From: CBDFLA01 sp965248915
Lineage (GTDB): Bacteria > Pseudomonadota > Alphaproteobacteria > M2410
DNA length: 64,000 nucleotides
Direction of reading: 5' to 3'
NCBI GenBank assembly: GCA_965248915.1
Contig: OZ252216.1
Location: 2,604,001-2,668,000 of the forward strand
The translations under genes were made by a program, and so were the position numbers. A model generated the notes under the pieces. That model made no database searches. It had not been told where the DNA came from and saw only the letters and a list, made by a program, of their open reading frames with translations. Positions 1 through 8,264 of this stretch are shown piece by piece (within the stretch, counting starts at the first letter, position 1; each line of letters opens with the position of its first letter).

Positions 1-2034
1 GCGGAGAGAAGCAGCCGAGCTTGGTTGGAACACTCGCCTGTTTGCACGAAGATCGTGGATCTCGATTACAATCTTCAATACATGAGCAATGCGGGCATTC
101 AAGCTATTGGTATTGAAGATATCACGCAATACTATGGAAAGCCCTACCCACCAGAGTTTTACCCAGATGAGTTCAAATCCAAGATGCTCTCAAGCTTGGA
201 TGAAGTCACGCAAACCGCTGAGATTGTCTCAGTAGAAGCTCCGCTGTTCGACACAAGCGGGAACAAACTGTGGTTTCATTCAACACTGGTTCCCGTAACC
301 GATGATGATGGGCGGATCGATTACATTATTGTTGTCTCGGTTGATACAACCGATCGCAATCGACTCGAACAAAACCTCAAAACCAAACAGGCAGCCCTTG
401 AGGAACAAAGAGCGCTCCTTACACAGAGCGGCGAAATCGCTGGTCTTGGGTTTGCAGTATGGGATGAAATAAACCACCATTACATCTCAATATCTGATGA
501 ATATGCCGCCATTCATGGGTGCACGAAGCAGGAATACCTGGAGAAATTTGACACCATTGAAACCAGCGGGGACCTGGTGCATCCCGAAGATCGAGAGCAC
601 TATTTCAGTCATCTGAGCGAGCCGGATGAAGAGGATGATGTTCCGTTTGTCGAATATCGTCTTCTAATGCCTGATGGCGCAATCAAGTACATCGTAGAAT
701 GTTTCGAATACGTCTTTGATGCCGATGGCCGGACGACGCACTCAGTCAACACGCTTCAAGATATTACAGAGCGCAAGTTGCGGGAGATTGAGCTAAGTCA
801 GGCATTGTGCAAGGCGGATGCGGCCAATCAAGCAAAGTCCGTTTTTCTAGCAACGATGTCACATGAAATACGGACCCCTTTGAACGGAGTTCTGGGAATG
901 TCGCAGCTCCTTCGGAGCACTGACCTCTGTGAACGCCAAAAAGATCACTTGAATGTCATTGTTGAGTCCGGGGAGATTCTACTCGGGCTGCTAAATGATG
1001 TTTTGGATTTTTGCAAGATCGAAGAGAACCAACTTGAGCTCGAGTCGACGCATTTTGATCTCAATAGTATCTTGCAGAAGTGCGATAGGCTCTGGCGTCC
1101 GAGGGTTGAAGAAAAGGGACTTACTTTTTCGATTGAGAATACTCTCGGGAAATTGGGAAGTCTTGAAGGCGATCCAAATAGATTCAATCAAGTGCTGCAA
1201 AATCTACTAGGCAACGCCCTCAAGTTCACAGACTCTGGAAAAATCTCTATTTCAACTCAACTCGCGCAAGAGACCGACACTGATGTGCTCTTTCAAGTGT
1301 CGGTACAAGACACAGGTATCGGCATAGATGACAAAAGCAAAGAGGTTCTTTTCGAGCGATTCAGTCAAGTAGACAATTCCATATCACGAAGATATGGCGG
1401 ATCCGGTCTCGGATTGGCAATCTGCAGAGAGTTGGTCACTCTTATGGGCGGGGAGATTCATGTCGAGAGCGACGTGGATTTGGGCTCAACATTCATTTTC
1501 ACGGCGCGGCTAAAGAAATCGACTCTTGCCAAAGGAGACCACCTCGCCAGACAGAATGGAGATGAACGTGGTGCCGGATTACAATTTGACAACAAGATTC
1601 GAGTGCTGGTCGCTGAAGACAATGTCTTCAATCAGAAAGTTGTCACCGCATTGTTGGAATCGGTGGGGTTAAAATCGGATGTTGCAGAGAATGGAATCGC
1701 CGCTGTCAACATGTCTCTTGAGACGAATTATGATCTGATCCTCATGGATATTCAAATGCCGGATATGGACGGTCTTACAGCCATGGCGAAGATCCAAGAT
1801 CTGTCAGACCACTATAAATCTGTCCCCATCATTGCCATTTCGGCAAATGTTTCTGAGAAAGACAAAAATCACTACCTTGCCTCAGGCATGAGTGATTTTG
1901 TCTCCAAGCCAATTGACTCCGATGAGCTGTTCAAGATCATTTCAAGACACATTGCTCAGTCGCCTCAAATGACTGGACAAACTGCTGAGAGAGCCGCATT
2001 TGATGGGACCAACAATAAAACGGCAAGTTCATAG
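1..2034 (+). CDS. Hybrid sensor histidine kinase (PAS-PAS-HisKA-HATPase-REC), 5' end missing
   Basis: The frame is open to the first base, so the gene starts left of the window; a TTG at 25 is only an internal codon. In order, the visible part has two PAS/PAC sensor domains (roughly residues 10-125 and 140-265), a HisKA dimerisation box with MSHEIRTPLNGVLGMS (phospho-acceptor His codon at 862), a HATPase_c domain with FERFSQVD and GGSGLGLAI, and a C-terminal receiver domain with LMDIQMPDMDG (phospho-acceptor Asp codon at 1747). This is the layout of hybrid kinases that pass phosphate from His to an internal Asp and then to a phosphotransfer protein. No membrane segment is visible, so the retained part looks cytoplasmic. 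The signal and the output partner are unknown. Confidence 0.93.
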   Translation, partial: AERSSRAWLEHSPVCTKIVDLDYNLQYMSNAGIQAIGIEDITQYYGKPYPPEFYPDEFKSKMLSSLDEVTQTAEIVSVEAPLFDTSGNKLWFHSTLVPVTDDDGRIDYIIVVSVDTTDRNRLEQNLKTKQAALEEQRALLTQSGEIAGLGFAVWDEINHHYISISDEYAAIHGCTKQEYLEKFDTIETSGDLVHPEDREHYFSHLSEPDEEDDVPFVEYRLLMPDGAIKYIVECFEYVFDADGRTTHSVNTLQDITERKLREIELSQALCKADAANQAKSVFLATMSHEIRTPLNGVLGMSQLLRSTDLCERQKDHLNVIVESGEILLGLLNDVLDFCKIEENQLELESTHFDLNSILQKCDRLWRPRVEEKGLTFSIENTLGKLGSLEGDPNRFNQVLQNLLGNALKFTDSGKISISTQLAQETDTDVLFQVSVQDTGIGIDDKSKEVLFERFSQVDNSISRRYGGSGLGLAICRELVTLMGGEIHVESDVDLGSTFIFTARLKKSTLAKGDHLARQNGDERGAGLQFDNKIRVLVAEDNVFNQKVVTALLESVGLKSDVAENGIAAVNMSLETNYDLILMDIQMPDMDGLTAMAKIQDLSDHYKSVPIIAISANVSEKDKNHYLASGMSDFVSKPIDSDELFKIISRHIAQSPQMTGQTAERAAFDGTNNKTASS

Positions 2035-2044
2035 CCTCGGAAAT

Positions 2045-2407
2045 CTACGTCCCCAACTCCCCAAAGAAACCAATGACTTTGACGATCTTGCCGGCATCAT
2101 TGACTTCCGTCACGTCGAAACCCGGTTGTAACAGTTTGTCATTCAGATGGATCGCCCAATGGTATCGGCAATGATTGTTCTGAACATCAATGTCGCTGGT
2201 ACGTGAATACACAGCCCCTGGGATGAGACTTTGTACATGAGCGACCATCGTGAGGAACGCGTCTCGACCGATGATGTTGTGATTAGGATCGACAAAGTGG
2301 ACGTTGTGTTCCAGCGCATCCTCAGTAAGGGAGCGTTGTTGGGTGGCATCTGATGAGTTCCAAACAGCCAACATCTTATCAAGTGAATCCAAATAATGAT
2401 CCGCCAT
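2045..2407 (-). CDS. SnoaL/NTF2-like domain protein
   Basis: A 120-residue single-domain protein of NTF2-like (SnoaL) size and pattern. It has an N-terminal helix with a tryptophan (MLAVWNSSD), an HNVHFVDPNHNIIGRD stretch typical of the cone-shaped fold, and a closing strand GKIVKVIGFFG. The family includes isomerases, hydrolases and non-catalytic ligand binders, so no reaction can be assigned. It converges on the histidine kinase gene with 10 bases between the stop codons. No signal peptide is seen. Confidence 0.75.
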   Translation of the reverse strand: MADHYLDSLDKMLAVWNSSDATQQRSLTEDALEHNVHFVDPNHNIIGRDAFLTMVAHVQSLIPGAVYSRTSDIDVQNNHCRYHWAIHLNDKLLQPGFDVTEVNDAGKIVKVIGFFGELGT

Positions 2408-2608
2408 TTCTTCGGTTCCTTGTCAAAAAGGGGCGGGACAACCGACGCGGGCCGTCCGATAAGCTCGTTCCGATTCATTGAAGCGTTCTGCGGTTAGCCT
2501 CCCGAACCTTCCTCAATCTGGCGTCCATATGCATTGATGTCAAACCAACCAAATGATCGCGTCATTGTCATTGTCGCGCCTAGCATTCGCTCTATAAAAA
2601 TCCTACAA

Positions 2609-3022
2609 ATGGCTTCAATGATCAAACTCGCAACACCATTAGTAATAGGCACGCTCCTCGTCGTGACAATTCTTAGCATTGTCCGCTTGGTCTTTTTGCC
2701 TGATTCCTGGGCGTCTTCGCTAGCAGCCCTTGTGTTTCTCCCTTTGGCTATTGGCTTATTGTTGCTTCGATCTCGTTCCGTCTCCGGTCCAGACAGGCCA
2801 AACATGATCCCTGGAAGGTTGAGAGCAGGCTTGGTCGGCGCGGGCGTACTTCTTGCGGCCTCTATGTTGCTGTCGATTACCGACGAACTTGGGGTCACAG
2901 GACAAGGCGGCGACGGAAGCAGTCGTTCCATGTTGATAGTCATGTTGCCGGCACTCTTAGCGGTCGTCGCAGATATTCTAAGTGCTCGCCTTGAGCGAAA
3001 AGTCGAAAAAGATCCGGACTGA
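2609..3022 (+). CDS. Small integral membrane protein, function unknown
   Basis: The predicted product is about 137 residues and mostly hydrophobic, with about four membrane segments (TPLVIGTLLVVTILSIV, ASSLAALVFLPLAIGLLLL, GLVGAGVLLAASMLLSI, SMLIVMLPALLAVVADIL), ending in a charged tail. I chose the ATG at 2609; ATGs at 2537 and 2618 are in frame and none has a good ribosome binding site. An antisense frame (2494-2943) covers the same DNA but lacks hydrophobic periodicity. No family was recognised. The 200 bases upstream contain no other gene. Confidence 0.5.
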   Translation: MASMIKLATPLVIGTLLVVTILSIVRLVFLPDSWASSLAALVFLPLAIGLLLLRSRSVSGPDRPNMIPGRLRAGLVGAGVLLAASMLLSITDELGVTGQGGDGSSRSMLIVMLPALLAVVADILSARLERKVEKDPD

Positions 3023-3078
3023 AAAGAGTTGCGGGCTCCGACAGTATCGAGAAAGATCGTCGGACACCCGCCATACGA

Positions 3079-3840
3079 CTACGCATCTTCCCGCCTTGCA
3101 CGTCGTCCCAAGAGGTAGATCGCACCGCTACCCCACACCCCGAAAACAACGGCCGCGCTCAGAAAGCGCACATAGGTCTCCAATCCCGGGTCCAGCAGAG
3201 TGTCCACATCGCCCGCCGCTGAAATTGCCGCAAAATCAAACACCGCATGGACGCAGATGACGCTCCATATTGTTCCGGCGCGCTCACGCATCGCAGCGAA
3301 AATCATTCCAAAACCAACCGCAGAGAGCCCGTAAACTCCTGCCATTGCCCACCCAAAATCGCCCAAGCCCGCTGGTATCAAGTGGATCAAGCCAAACATG
3401 AGTGAGGATATGATCGCTCTTTGCCACAAGCCCGTCTCAGCAAGCGCTGCCCACAGAACACCGCGCAAGAGCGTCTCTTCAGTGAACGCAACAAAGAGGA
3501 CGACGACGGACCAACCCACAAGATCAAATGTCGAAACGGTTGCTCTGCCAGGCTCAAAAAACGCCAACACGCCAAGGGCAAGAAGTGGCAATCCAATCAG
3601 GTAGGATGCCCACGAGGCCCGGGAGCACATGCCTGGGCCAAAGCCAATGGCGGTAAACAAACTGAGCCGCCAAAACACAAACGCCATCACAAGGGTCAGA
3701 ACTCCCTTGTTAATGAAGTAGTGGCCCATGTCAGATTTCGGACCGAGCCAATCAATCAATGGGTTCGCCAGACCAACCGACCAGGCGAGCATGAACAGAA
3801 AAAGGGCGAGGAACAGAATGGGAAAATTTCGATGTAACAT
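3079..3840 (-). CDS. CPBP family intramembrane metalloprotease
   Basis: A 253-residue polytopic membrane protein carrying the CPBP (CAAX protease and bacteriocin-processing, Abi) motifs: EETLLRGVLW with the paired glutamates and arginine, a following LIHLIPAG histidine motif, and a late HAVFDF. These residues form the intramembrane active site in the family. The ATG at 3840 is preceded by GGAGGTCCC, a good ribosome binding site; an upstream in-frame start at 3909 would run through the operator palindromes and is unlikely. It is divergent from a TetR-type gene, and two matching palindromes lie between them, so it is probably that regulator's target. The substrate is unknown. Confidence 0.85.
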   Translation of the reverse strand: MLHRNFPILFLALFLFMLAWSVGLANPLIDWLGPKSDMGHYFINKGVLTLVMAFVFWRLSLFTAIGFGPGMCSRASWASYLIGLPLLALGVLAFFEPGRATVSTFDLVGWSVVVLFVAFTEETLLRGVLWAALAETGLWQRAIISSLMFGLIHLIPAGLGDFGWAMAGVYGLSAVGFGMIFAAMRERAGTIWSVICVHAVFDFAAISAAGDVDTLLDPGLETYVRFLSAAVVFGVWGSGAIYLLGRRARREDA

Positions 3841-3854
3841 GGGACCTCCATTTG

Positions 3855-3868
3855 TGAATACGTATTCG
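3855..3868. promoter_or_regulatory. Operator-like palindrome 1 (CPBP/TetR intergenic)
   Basis: The sequence TGAATACGTATTCG contains the perfect 12-base palindrome GAATACGTATTC. It lies 15 bases upstream of the CPBP start codon. It shares the pattern TGAAT-N4-ATTC with the second site, as expected for a dimeric TetR-family repressor. Binding is inferred from position and symmetry. Confidence 0.65.
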
Positions 3869-3871
3869 CTC

Positions 3872-3900
3872 TTGACATACCCATATATGAATGCATATTC
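3872..3900 (+). promoter_or_regulatory. Putative promoter of the TetR gene
   Basis: A perfect TTGACA -35 box (3872-3877) is followed after 17 bases by ATATTC as a possible -10. The second palindrome overlaps the spacer and -10, so a bound repressor would block this promoter. A divergent promoter for the protease can be drawn on the other strand (TTGACT complementary to 3904-3909, then TATATG). Both are read by eye. Confidence 0.5.
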
Positions 3901-3901
3901 A
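3888..3901. promoter_or_regulatory. Operator-like palindrome 2 (CPBP/TetR intergenic)
   Basis: TGAATGCATATTCA has 5-base inverted arms TGAAT and ATTCA around four bases, matching the arms of the palindrome centred near 3861. It overlaps the predicted -10 region of the TetR gene. Two sites with the same arms between divergent genes suggest coordinate autoregulation. Confidence 0.65.
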
Positions 3902-3937
3902 CAAGTCAATAGCTTTTCTCAAAGGAATTGAAAGCCC

Positions 3938-4549
3938 GTGCACCCTGAAATCATCGAGCCAACCCACAAAAAGGGCCGCGAATCGCAAGATCGCATTGTC
4001 CGGGCGACACTTACCCTGATCGAAACCACGCCTTTCGACCAGCTGACCATTGCCACCATCATGGGAGAAGCTGGCATGGCGGTTGGCACATTTTACCGGC
4101 GCTTCAAGTCAAAGGAGGCGGTCCTGCCCTTTGTCTTCAAGGCCTATGATGATCTGTTTGAAAACTGGGCTCAAGGGTTTGAGACAATTGAACCATCAAG
4201 TCCCGACGAAGCGATTGAGCTGGTCGTGCGCCGGACTGCACAGCTCTATTCAAAGCACGCAGGTCTCATACGCACCGTTCACCTTTACGATCGACTGCAT
4301 CCGGAAATGCGAATTACCAAATCTGACCGGCGTGGATTGTACGACCTCTTCGGCATGGTTCTGGCAAAAGATCTCGATAATCCGACAAAGGATGACTTGA
4401 TCAGGGGGCGCATGGCCATGTTGACGATGGTGAGCGTCATGACAGAGCACTTCCTCTACAGTGACCAATCACCCGCCAGCAACACAAGCCTTCGCAATCG
4501 GGACGTTCAGGATCTACTAACCAGAATGATCGGAGCGCTCAAAGTATAG
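3938..4549 (+). CDS. TetR family transcriptional regulator
   Basis: A 203-residue protein with an N-terminal TetR helix-turn-helix at about residues 15-60 (RIVRATLTLIETTPFDQLTI followed by MGEAGMAVGTFYRRFKSKE) and an all-helical ligand-binding C-terminal domain. The GTG at 3938 is the start, with AAAGGA 12 bases upstream. It is divergent from the CPBP protease gene, and two TGAAT-N4-ATTC palindromes lie between them, so it most likely represses that gene and itself. The ligand is unknown. Confidence 0.88.
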   Translation: MHPEIIEPTHKKGRESQDRIVRATLTLIETTPFDQLTIATIMGEAGMAVGTFYRRFKSKEAVLPFVFKAYDDLFENWAQGFETIEPSSPDEAIELVVRRTAQLYSKHAGLIRTVHLYDRLHPEMRITKSDRRGLYDLFGMVLAKDLDNPTKDDLIRGRMAMLTMVSVMTEHFLYSDQSPASNTSLRNRDVQDLLTRMIGALKV

Positions 4550-4624
4550 ACATATGTCCGCGATTGCCTATAAAATGACGTACCATTTTCAGGTCGACAC
4601 AATTGCGGTCAGTTTACTGGATCA

Positions 4625-5026
4625 CTAAATCGCTCTCTTTCGCGCCTGAAAGAAGAACACCAGCGTCGCCGCATATCCGAATACCAGAATGAATACGAGC
4701 GCCATGTTCATCGCGACGATGGACGCTGCCGGTGCGTTGTAGATGTTCAAGGGTGGGATCGACGACGTAGTCGCCTCCAGAAGCTCTCGTGCAAAGCCAG
4801 CCATCTCAATGTAATCCTGTCGCGCGGTTATGACGGACCCTGAGAACAAAAATGAAGCAATCGAAAATAAGGTGATGATCGTAATCGTCATCATGCGATT
4901 GAGTTTTGGCCCGATGAGATAGGCTGTGACGAGCATGGCGAAGATGATGGACACGTAGTTCATCATATGCGTCCAAAGTGTCGCCTCCATCTCATTGAGT
5001 AGATAAACCAGTTCGAATTCGGACAT
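4625..5026 (-). CDS. Small membrane protein, function unknown
   Basis: The product has 133 residues with three clear membrane segments (YVSIIFAMLVTAYLIG, TITIITLFSIASFLFSG, IVAMNMALVFILVFGYAATL) and a positively charged C-terminus (QARKRAI). The ATG at 5026 has AGGAG seven bases upstream, which supports the start. I recognise no family. It converges with the TetR gene and is divergent from the diiron protein gene. Confidence 0.75.
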   Translation of the reverse strand: MSEFELVYLLNEMEATLWTHMMNYVSIIFAMLVTAYLIGPKLNRMMTITIITLFSIASFLFSGSVITARQDYIEMAGFARELLEATTSSIPPLNIYNAPAASIVAMNMALVFILVFGYAATLVFFFQARKRAI

Positions 5027-5208
5027 GCCAATCTCCTGCTTGTTAGCCGTTCAATTCTGAAAACCACCATAACAGGGAGATGTCAGATTACGCCGAATAC
5101 GACGCACACAGACGTCCAGTCGCGAACGCGAGTGAATCGCAAAAACACACGATGTAACCTCATGACGCATCGCAAGGTGATGACCCTCACTTATTAATGA
5201 TTTCAAAG

Positions 5209-5222
5209 TGACACATGCGTCA
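5209..5222. promoter_or_regulatory. Imperfect palindrome upstream of the diiron gene
   Basis: TGACACATGCGTCA has arms TGAC and GTCA around six bases and is partly symmetric in its centre. It lies 66 bases upstream of the diiron protein start, in a 261-base intergenic region with no other gene. It could be an operator; no regulator is evident. Confidence 0.3.
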
Positions 5223-5287
5223 TTTTTCGATAGGCTTGGTCATTATTTGAGATGCCAAACCCCGCCATTCTTGAGGAGGAATTTGAA

Positions 5288-6397
5288 ATGACAGGCGTGA
5301 CAGACAAACCCGATATTGTCGACACAAAGGCCATCGTCGAAGACATTTACAAGAACACAATGGATATAGCCTGGCGTTTTGACTACGGCTACTCCGAACA
5401 AAAGGTTGAGGAACTCTACAACCGCGCAAAACAATATCAATGGGACGCGATGGAGATACTCGACTGGGACTACGAAGTTGACCCTTCAAAGCCATTGATT
5501 GGCGGTCAAGACAGCATGTATGCGAAGCTGCCGTTCTACGCGAAGCTTTCAAAGAGCCAGCAAGAAAAGTTCATCGCACACACGACAGCGCAACTCCTGT
5601 CGCAATTCCTTCATGGCGAGCAAGGCGCATTGATGACGGCTGCCGCCGTCACGCACTCAGTACCAGACTGCGGCGCCAAACTTTATGCGGCCACGCAAAC
5701 GGTCGACGAAGCACGCCACGTGGAAGTCTACGCCAAATATTGCGACAAGATCGCCATGACCTATCCCATGTCGCCTTTCCTGAAGGCTATCATCGACCTG
5801 ACCCTTCAGTCTGACAAATACCAGAAGATCATGATCGGTATGAACATGATCGTCGAAGGCTTGGCATTAGGCGCGTTTAACAATATGTATCACACCACGT
5901 CTTGTCCGCTCCTAAAGAAGATCACCTTCAATGTAATGCGTGACGAATCCCGTCACGTTTCCTTCGGTCACGTTTTCTTAGGGCCTGTCCTTAAGACCAT
6001 GAAAGAAGACGACGTCGAAGAATGCGCCGAGTTCGCCTTCCAAGCGGTGAAGCATCTCCTCACCGCAACAGCAGGCGGCACAGGCGCCAGCGACACGGAC
6101 CCCGGTTTCTTGATGGTCCTCGACAATTGCGACATTGACCATGATGAATTCTTCAAGGAAATCAAAGAAGCCGTTGCAAGCGGCCAATTTGAAGACACGC
6201 CTCCTGGCCAAATCCACTCGGTCAAAGACTTGATGATGCCGGCTCTCTCACGAGTTGGCCTCATCACCAAGCGGACCAGGGCAATGTATGAAGAAGCAGG
6301 CATTCCAATTTGGGAAGACGACACCGTCCTCACCAAAATGGAAGGTGGCAAGTCTGATGAAGCCGTTCTGCAAGATGTCGTCTCAGCCGCACAATAG
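5288..6397 (+). CDS. Ferritin-like diiron protein
   Basis: The product is 369 residues, counted from the ATG at 5288, which has a very strong ribosome binding site (GAGGAGGAA, 5273-5281); the upstream ATG at 5252 has none. It shows the full carboxylate-bridged diiron set: Glu111 in FLHGEQGA, Glu141 and His144 in DEARHVEVY, Glu190 in MIVEGLALG, and Glu220 and His223 in DESRHVSFG. This E-ExxH-E-ExxH pattern is shared by ribonucleotide reductase R2-like and other O2-activating oxidases, so an oxidase or oxygenase role is likely. The substrate cannot be read from sequence. No signal peptide is seen. It is followed by a terminator, so it is probably transcribed alone. Confidence 0.85.
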   Translation: MTGVTDKPDIVDTKAIVEDIYKNTMDIAWRFDYGYSEQKVEELYNRAKQYQWDAMEILDWDYEVDPSKPLIGGQDSMYAKLPFYAKLSKSQQEKFIAHTTAQLLSQFLHGEQGALMTAAAVTHSVPDCGAKLYAATQTVDEARHVEVYAKYCDKIAMTYPMSPFLKAIIDLTLQSDKYQKIMIGMNMIVEGLALGAFNNMYHTTSCPLLKKITFNVMRDESRHVSFGHVFLGPVLKTMKEDDVEECAEFAFQAVKHLLTATAGGTGASDTDPGFLMVLDNCDIDHDEFFKEIKEAVASGQFEDTPPGQIHSVKDLMMPALSRVGLITKRTRAMYEEAGIPIWEDDTVLTKMEGGKSDEAVLQDVVSAAQ

Positions 6398-6418
6398 GCG
6401 ATAACACAATGTGAACTC

Positions 6419-6459
6419 GAGCCGGCAGTGACGATCATCGCTGCCGGTTCCCTCTTTTC
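6419..6459 (+). terminator. Intrinsic terminator after the diiron gene
   Basis: GAGCCGGCAG (6419-6428) pairs with CTGCCGGTTC (6441-6450) in a 10-base stem, including one G-U pair, and is followed by a pyrimidine-rich CCTCTTTTC. It lies 22 bases after the stop codon. Confidence 0.75.
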
Positions 6460-6524
6460 TCCAGACCCTTCGGTGACTAAACTACGACCCAACTGATTCA
6501 GTTGACCCAACAGTGAGCAACGCC

Positions 6525-7691
6525 ATGGACCACGACAACAGTTCGTATTTTCGACTTCTTGTTGAAGGCATTCCCGAAGCGCTCATTGTCTCAAAACCCG
6601 ACGGCACAATCGTCTACTTCAATCCAGCCGCTGAGCGGCTGACCGGGTATGCGGCAAGCGAGGTCGACGGCCAAGACATCACGATGCTCGTCCCGCGCCG
6701 CGAAGACCGCCGCGTCGACCCGCTCAAATGGCTCACCCGCTGGGCAGCGGAACCTGATGATGTTCAATCCAAATTCTTGGACCTGATTGGACGCACCAAG
6801 GACGGTCGCGACTTTCCGGTTGACGTGCGGGTGCGTTCTCAATCGATCGAGAGTGACGAGTTTTTCCTCATCACGTTCAGAGACATTACCCAACGGAAAG
6901 CTGAGCATGCGGAATTCCGTGAGTCACACCTGAGCGCTACACGCATTCTCCAAATCGCTGAAGATGCCATCGTCTCTATCGATCAAGATCAAAACATCAC
7001 CTTCTTCAACGTCAAGGCCGAAGAAGTCTTTGGGTGCAGTGCCGAGGAAGTGATGGGCCAGCCCCTCACCGTCATCCTCCCTAAACCCGCGCGAGCCTCT
7101 CACGCCGATCAGGTCTTGGCATTTGGGCGCAGCAAAGTCCCCTCCAAAACCATGAGTGAACGCACAGAAGTATCAGGCCTTCGCAAGAATGGTGAGATCT
7201 TCCCGATTGAGGCCTCCATCACCAGCGTAACGGTTCACGGACAACCGACCTATACTGCACACATCAGAGACATCACCGACCGAAAACGCGCTGAACAAGC
7301 ACTTCTAGAAAGTGAATTGAGGTTCAGAGCCATTTTTGACGCGGCCTTCGAGGCCATCGCCCTCCTCGCGCCGGACGGCACGGTGTTGGAGATCAACCCT
7401 TCCGCCAAATCCTTGACCGAGGGCGACACAATTCTCACCGGCTTGGCACTGTGGGACCTGCCTTGGTTCACCGCCGAAGCAACCCCGGATGAGGAACAAG
7501 AAGGCCGCGATCAGCTCAAAGAAGCGGTCGCAGCAGGTGCCGCTGGCGAGACCTCCCGGTTCGAAGCTGGCGTGACAAAACCTGGAGACAATGAGCGTCG
7601 CATCGATTTCAATTTGATTCCAGTGAAAGACACAGATGGCAAAGTCCACTTCCTCGTCGCCGAAGGTCGCGATATCACCGACGCTGTTTGA
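6525..7691 (+). CDS. PAS-only protein with three PAS domains
   Basis: The product has 388 residues made of three consecutive PAS/PAC modules: about 5-125 (PEALIVSKPDGTIVYFNPAA), 135-260 (EDAIVSIDQDQNITFFNVKA) and 265-388 (FEAIALLAPDGTVLEINPSA). Each ends in a PAC-like ITFRDIT, HIRDITD or EGRDITD motif. There is no kinase, GGDEF, EAL or HTH output domain, so it may act as a sensor adaptor for a partner protein. I prefer the ATG at 6525, with GTGAG at 6513 as ribosome binding site, over the GTG at 6513. The bound cofactor is unknown. Confidence 0.85.
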   Translation: MDHDNSSYFRLLVEGIPEALIVSKPDGTIVYFNPAAERLTGYAASEVDGQDITMLVPRREDRRVDPLKWLTRWAAEPDDVQSKFLDLIGRTKDGRDFPVDVRVRSQSIESDEFFLITFRDITQRKAEHAEFRESHLSATRILQIAEDAIVSIDQDQNITFFNVKAEEVFGCSAEEVMGQPLTVILPKPARASHADQVLAFGRSKVPSKTMSERTEVSGLRKNGEIFPIEASITSVTVHGQPTYTAHIRDITDRKRAEQALLESELRFRAIFDAAFEAIALLAPDGTVLEINPSAKSLTEGDTILTGLALWDLPWFTAEATPDEEQEGRDQLKEAVAAGAAGETSRFEAGVTKPGDNERRIDFNLIPVKDTDGKVHFLVAEGRDITDAV

Positions 7692-7754
7692 AATCACTGT
7701 GATTGCGGCGAATTGTCAATGGCAAGACCAAGCTCTCTCCACTAAAATCCAATT

Positions 7755-8174
7755 ATGCGACGGGTAGTGGGGCAACAGAAGAGAACACCAAAAGCGACAT
7801 TGATCGCGGTCTTCGCGATTGTGGCGCAAGTTTCGTTGAGCGCTTTCCACATGGGCGCCATGGCGGCCATGATCGCCGGTGCCAGCGCCCCCCATCATCA
7901 GTCCAACAATTCGGTCCTTCCCGGGTGTACGGAAATGGGACTCATGGCCGTCTCTCACGACGGTGACCAAGAGCAGGAACCTGCTTCACCCGGCAAACAT
8001 TGCAAAGCCTGTCAGCTCGGGTCCTGTCAATCGATGATGATTGGCGCAACCGCCATCGGAAACGTACTGACACCTCTTGTCATTCGCGGTCACGATGCAG
8101 TGCCGATGACTTCTTGGCAGATCACTTTCTTCAGTCAGATCCGCCACAGCCGTGGGCCGCCAATCGCCTCCTGA
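7755..8174 (+). CDS. Cys/His-rich small protein, possibly DUF2946-like
   Basis: The product is 139 residues: one N-terminal hydrophobic segment (TLIAVFAIVAQVSLSAFHMG), then a Met/His-rich stretch and HCKACQLGSCQS, a cluster of cysteines and a histidine suited to metal binding. The organisation resembles DUF2946 proteins, which often lie near copper genes; this is family resemblance from memory and not certain. It ends 90 bases before a Met/His-rich outer-membrane protein gene, and the two are probably cotranscribed. A metal-related role in the envelope is inferred. Confidence 0.6.
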   Translation: MRRVVGQQKRTPKATLIAVFAIVAQVSLSAFHMGAMAAMIAGASAPHHQSNNSVLPGCTEMGLMAVSHDGDQEQEPASPGKHCKACQLGSCQSMMIGATAIGNVLTPLVIRGHDAVPMTSWQITFFSQIRHSRGPPIAS

Positions 8175-8264
8175 TTTTCAAGTCATGTGAATTTCTTGAT
8201 CTGGTGACACCTGAGACACCTTTGGGCGTCCGTGCATCACCTGATCGCAATCAGGACAAATACA

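Noticed and set aside
2494..2943. Antisense frame (149 residues) to the small membrane protein
   Set aside because: It lacks hydrophobic periodicity, while the opposite strand shows four clear membrane segments.
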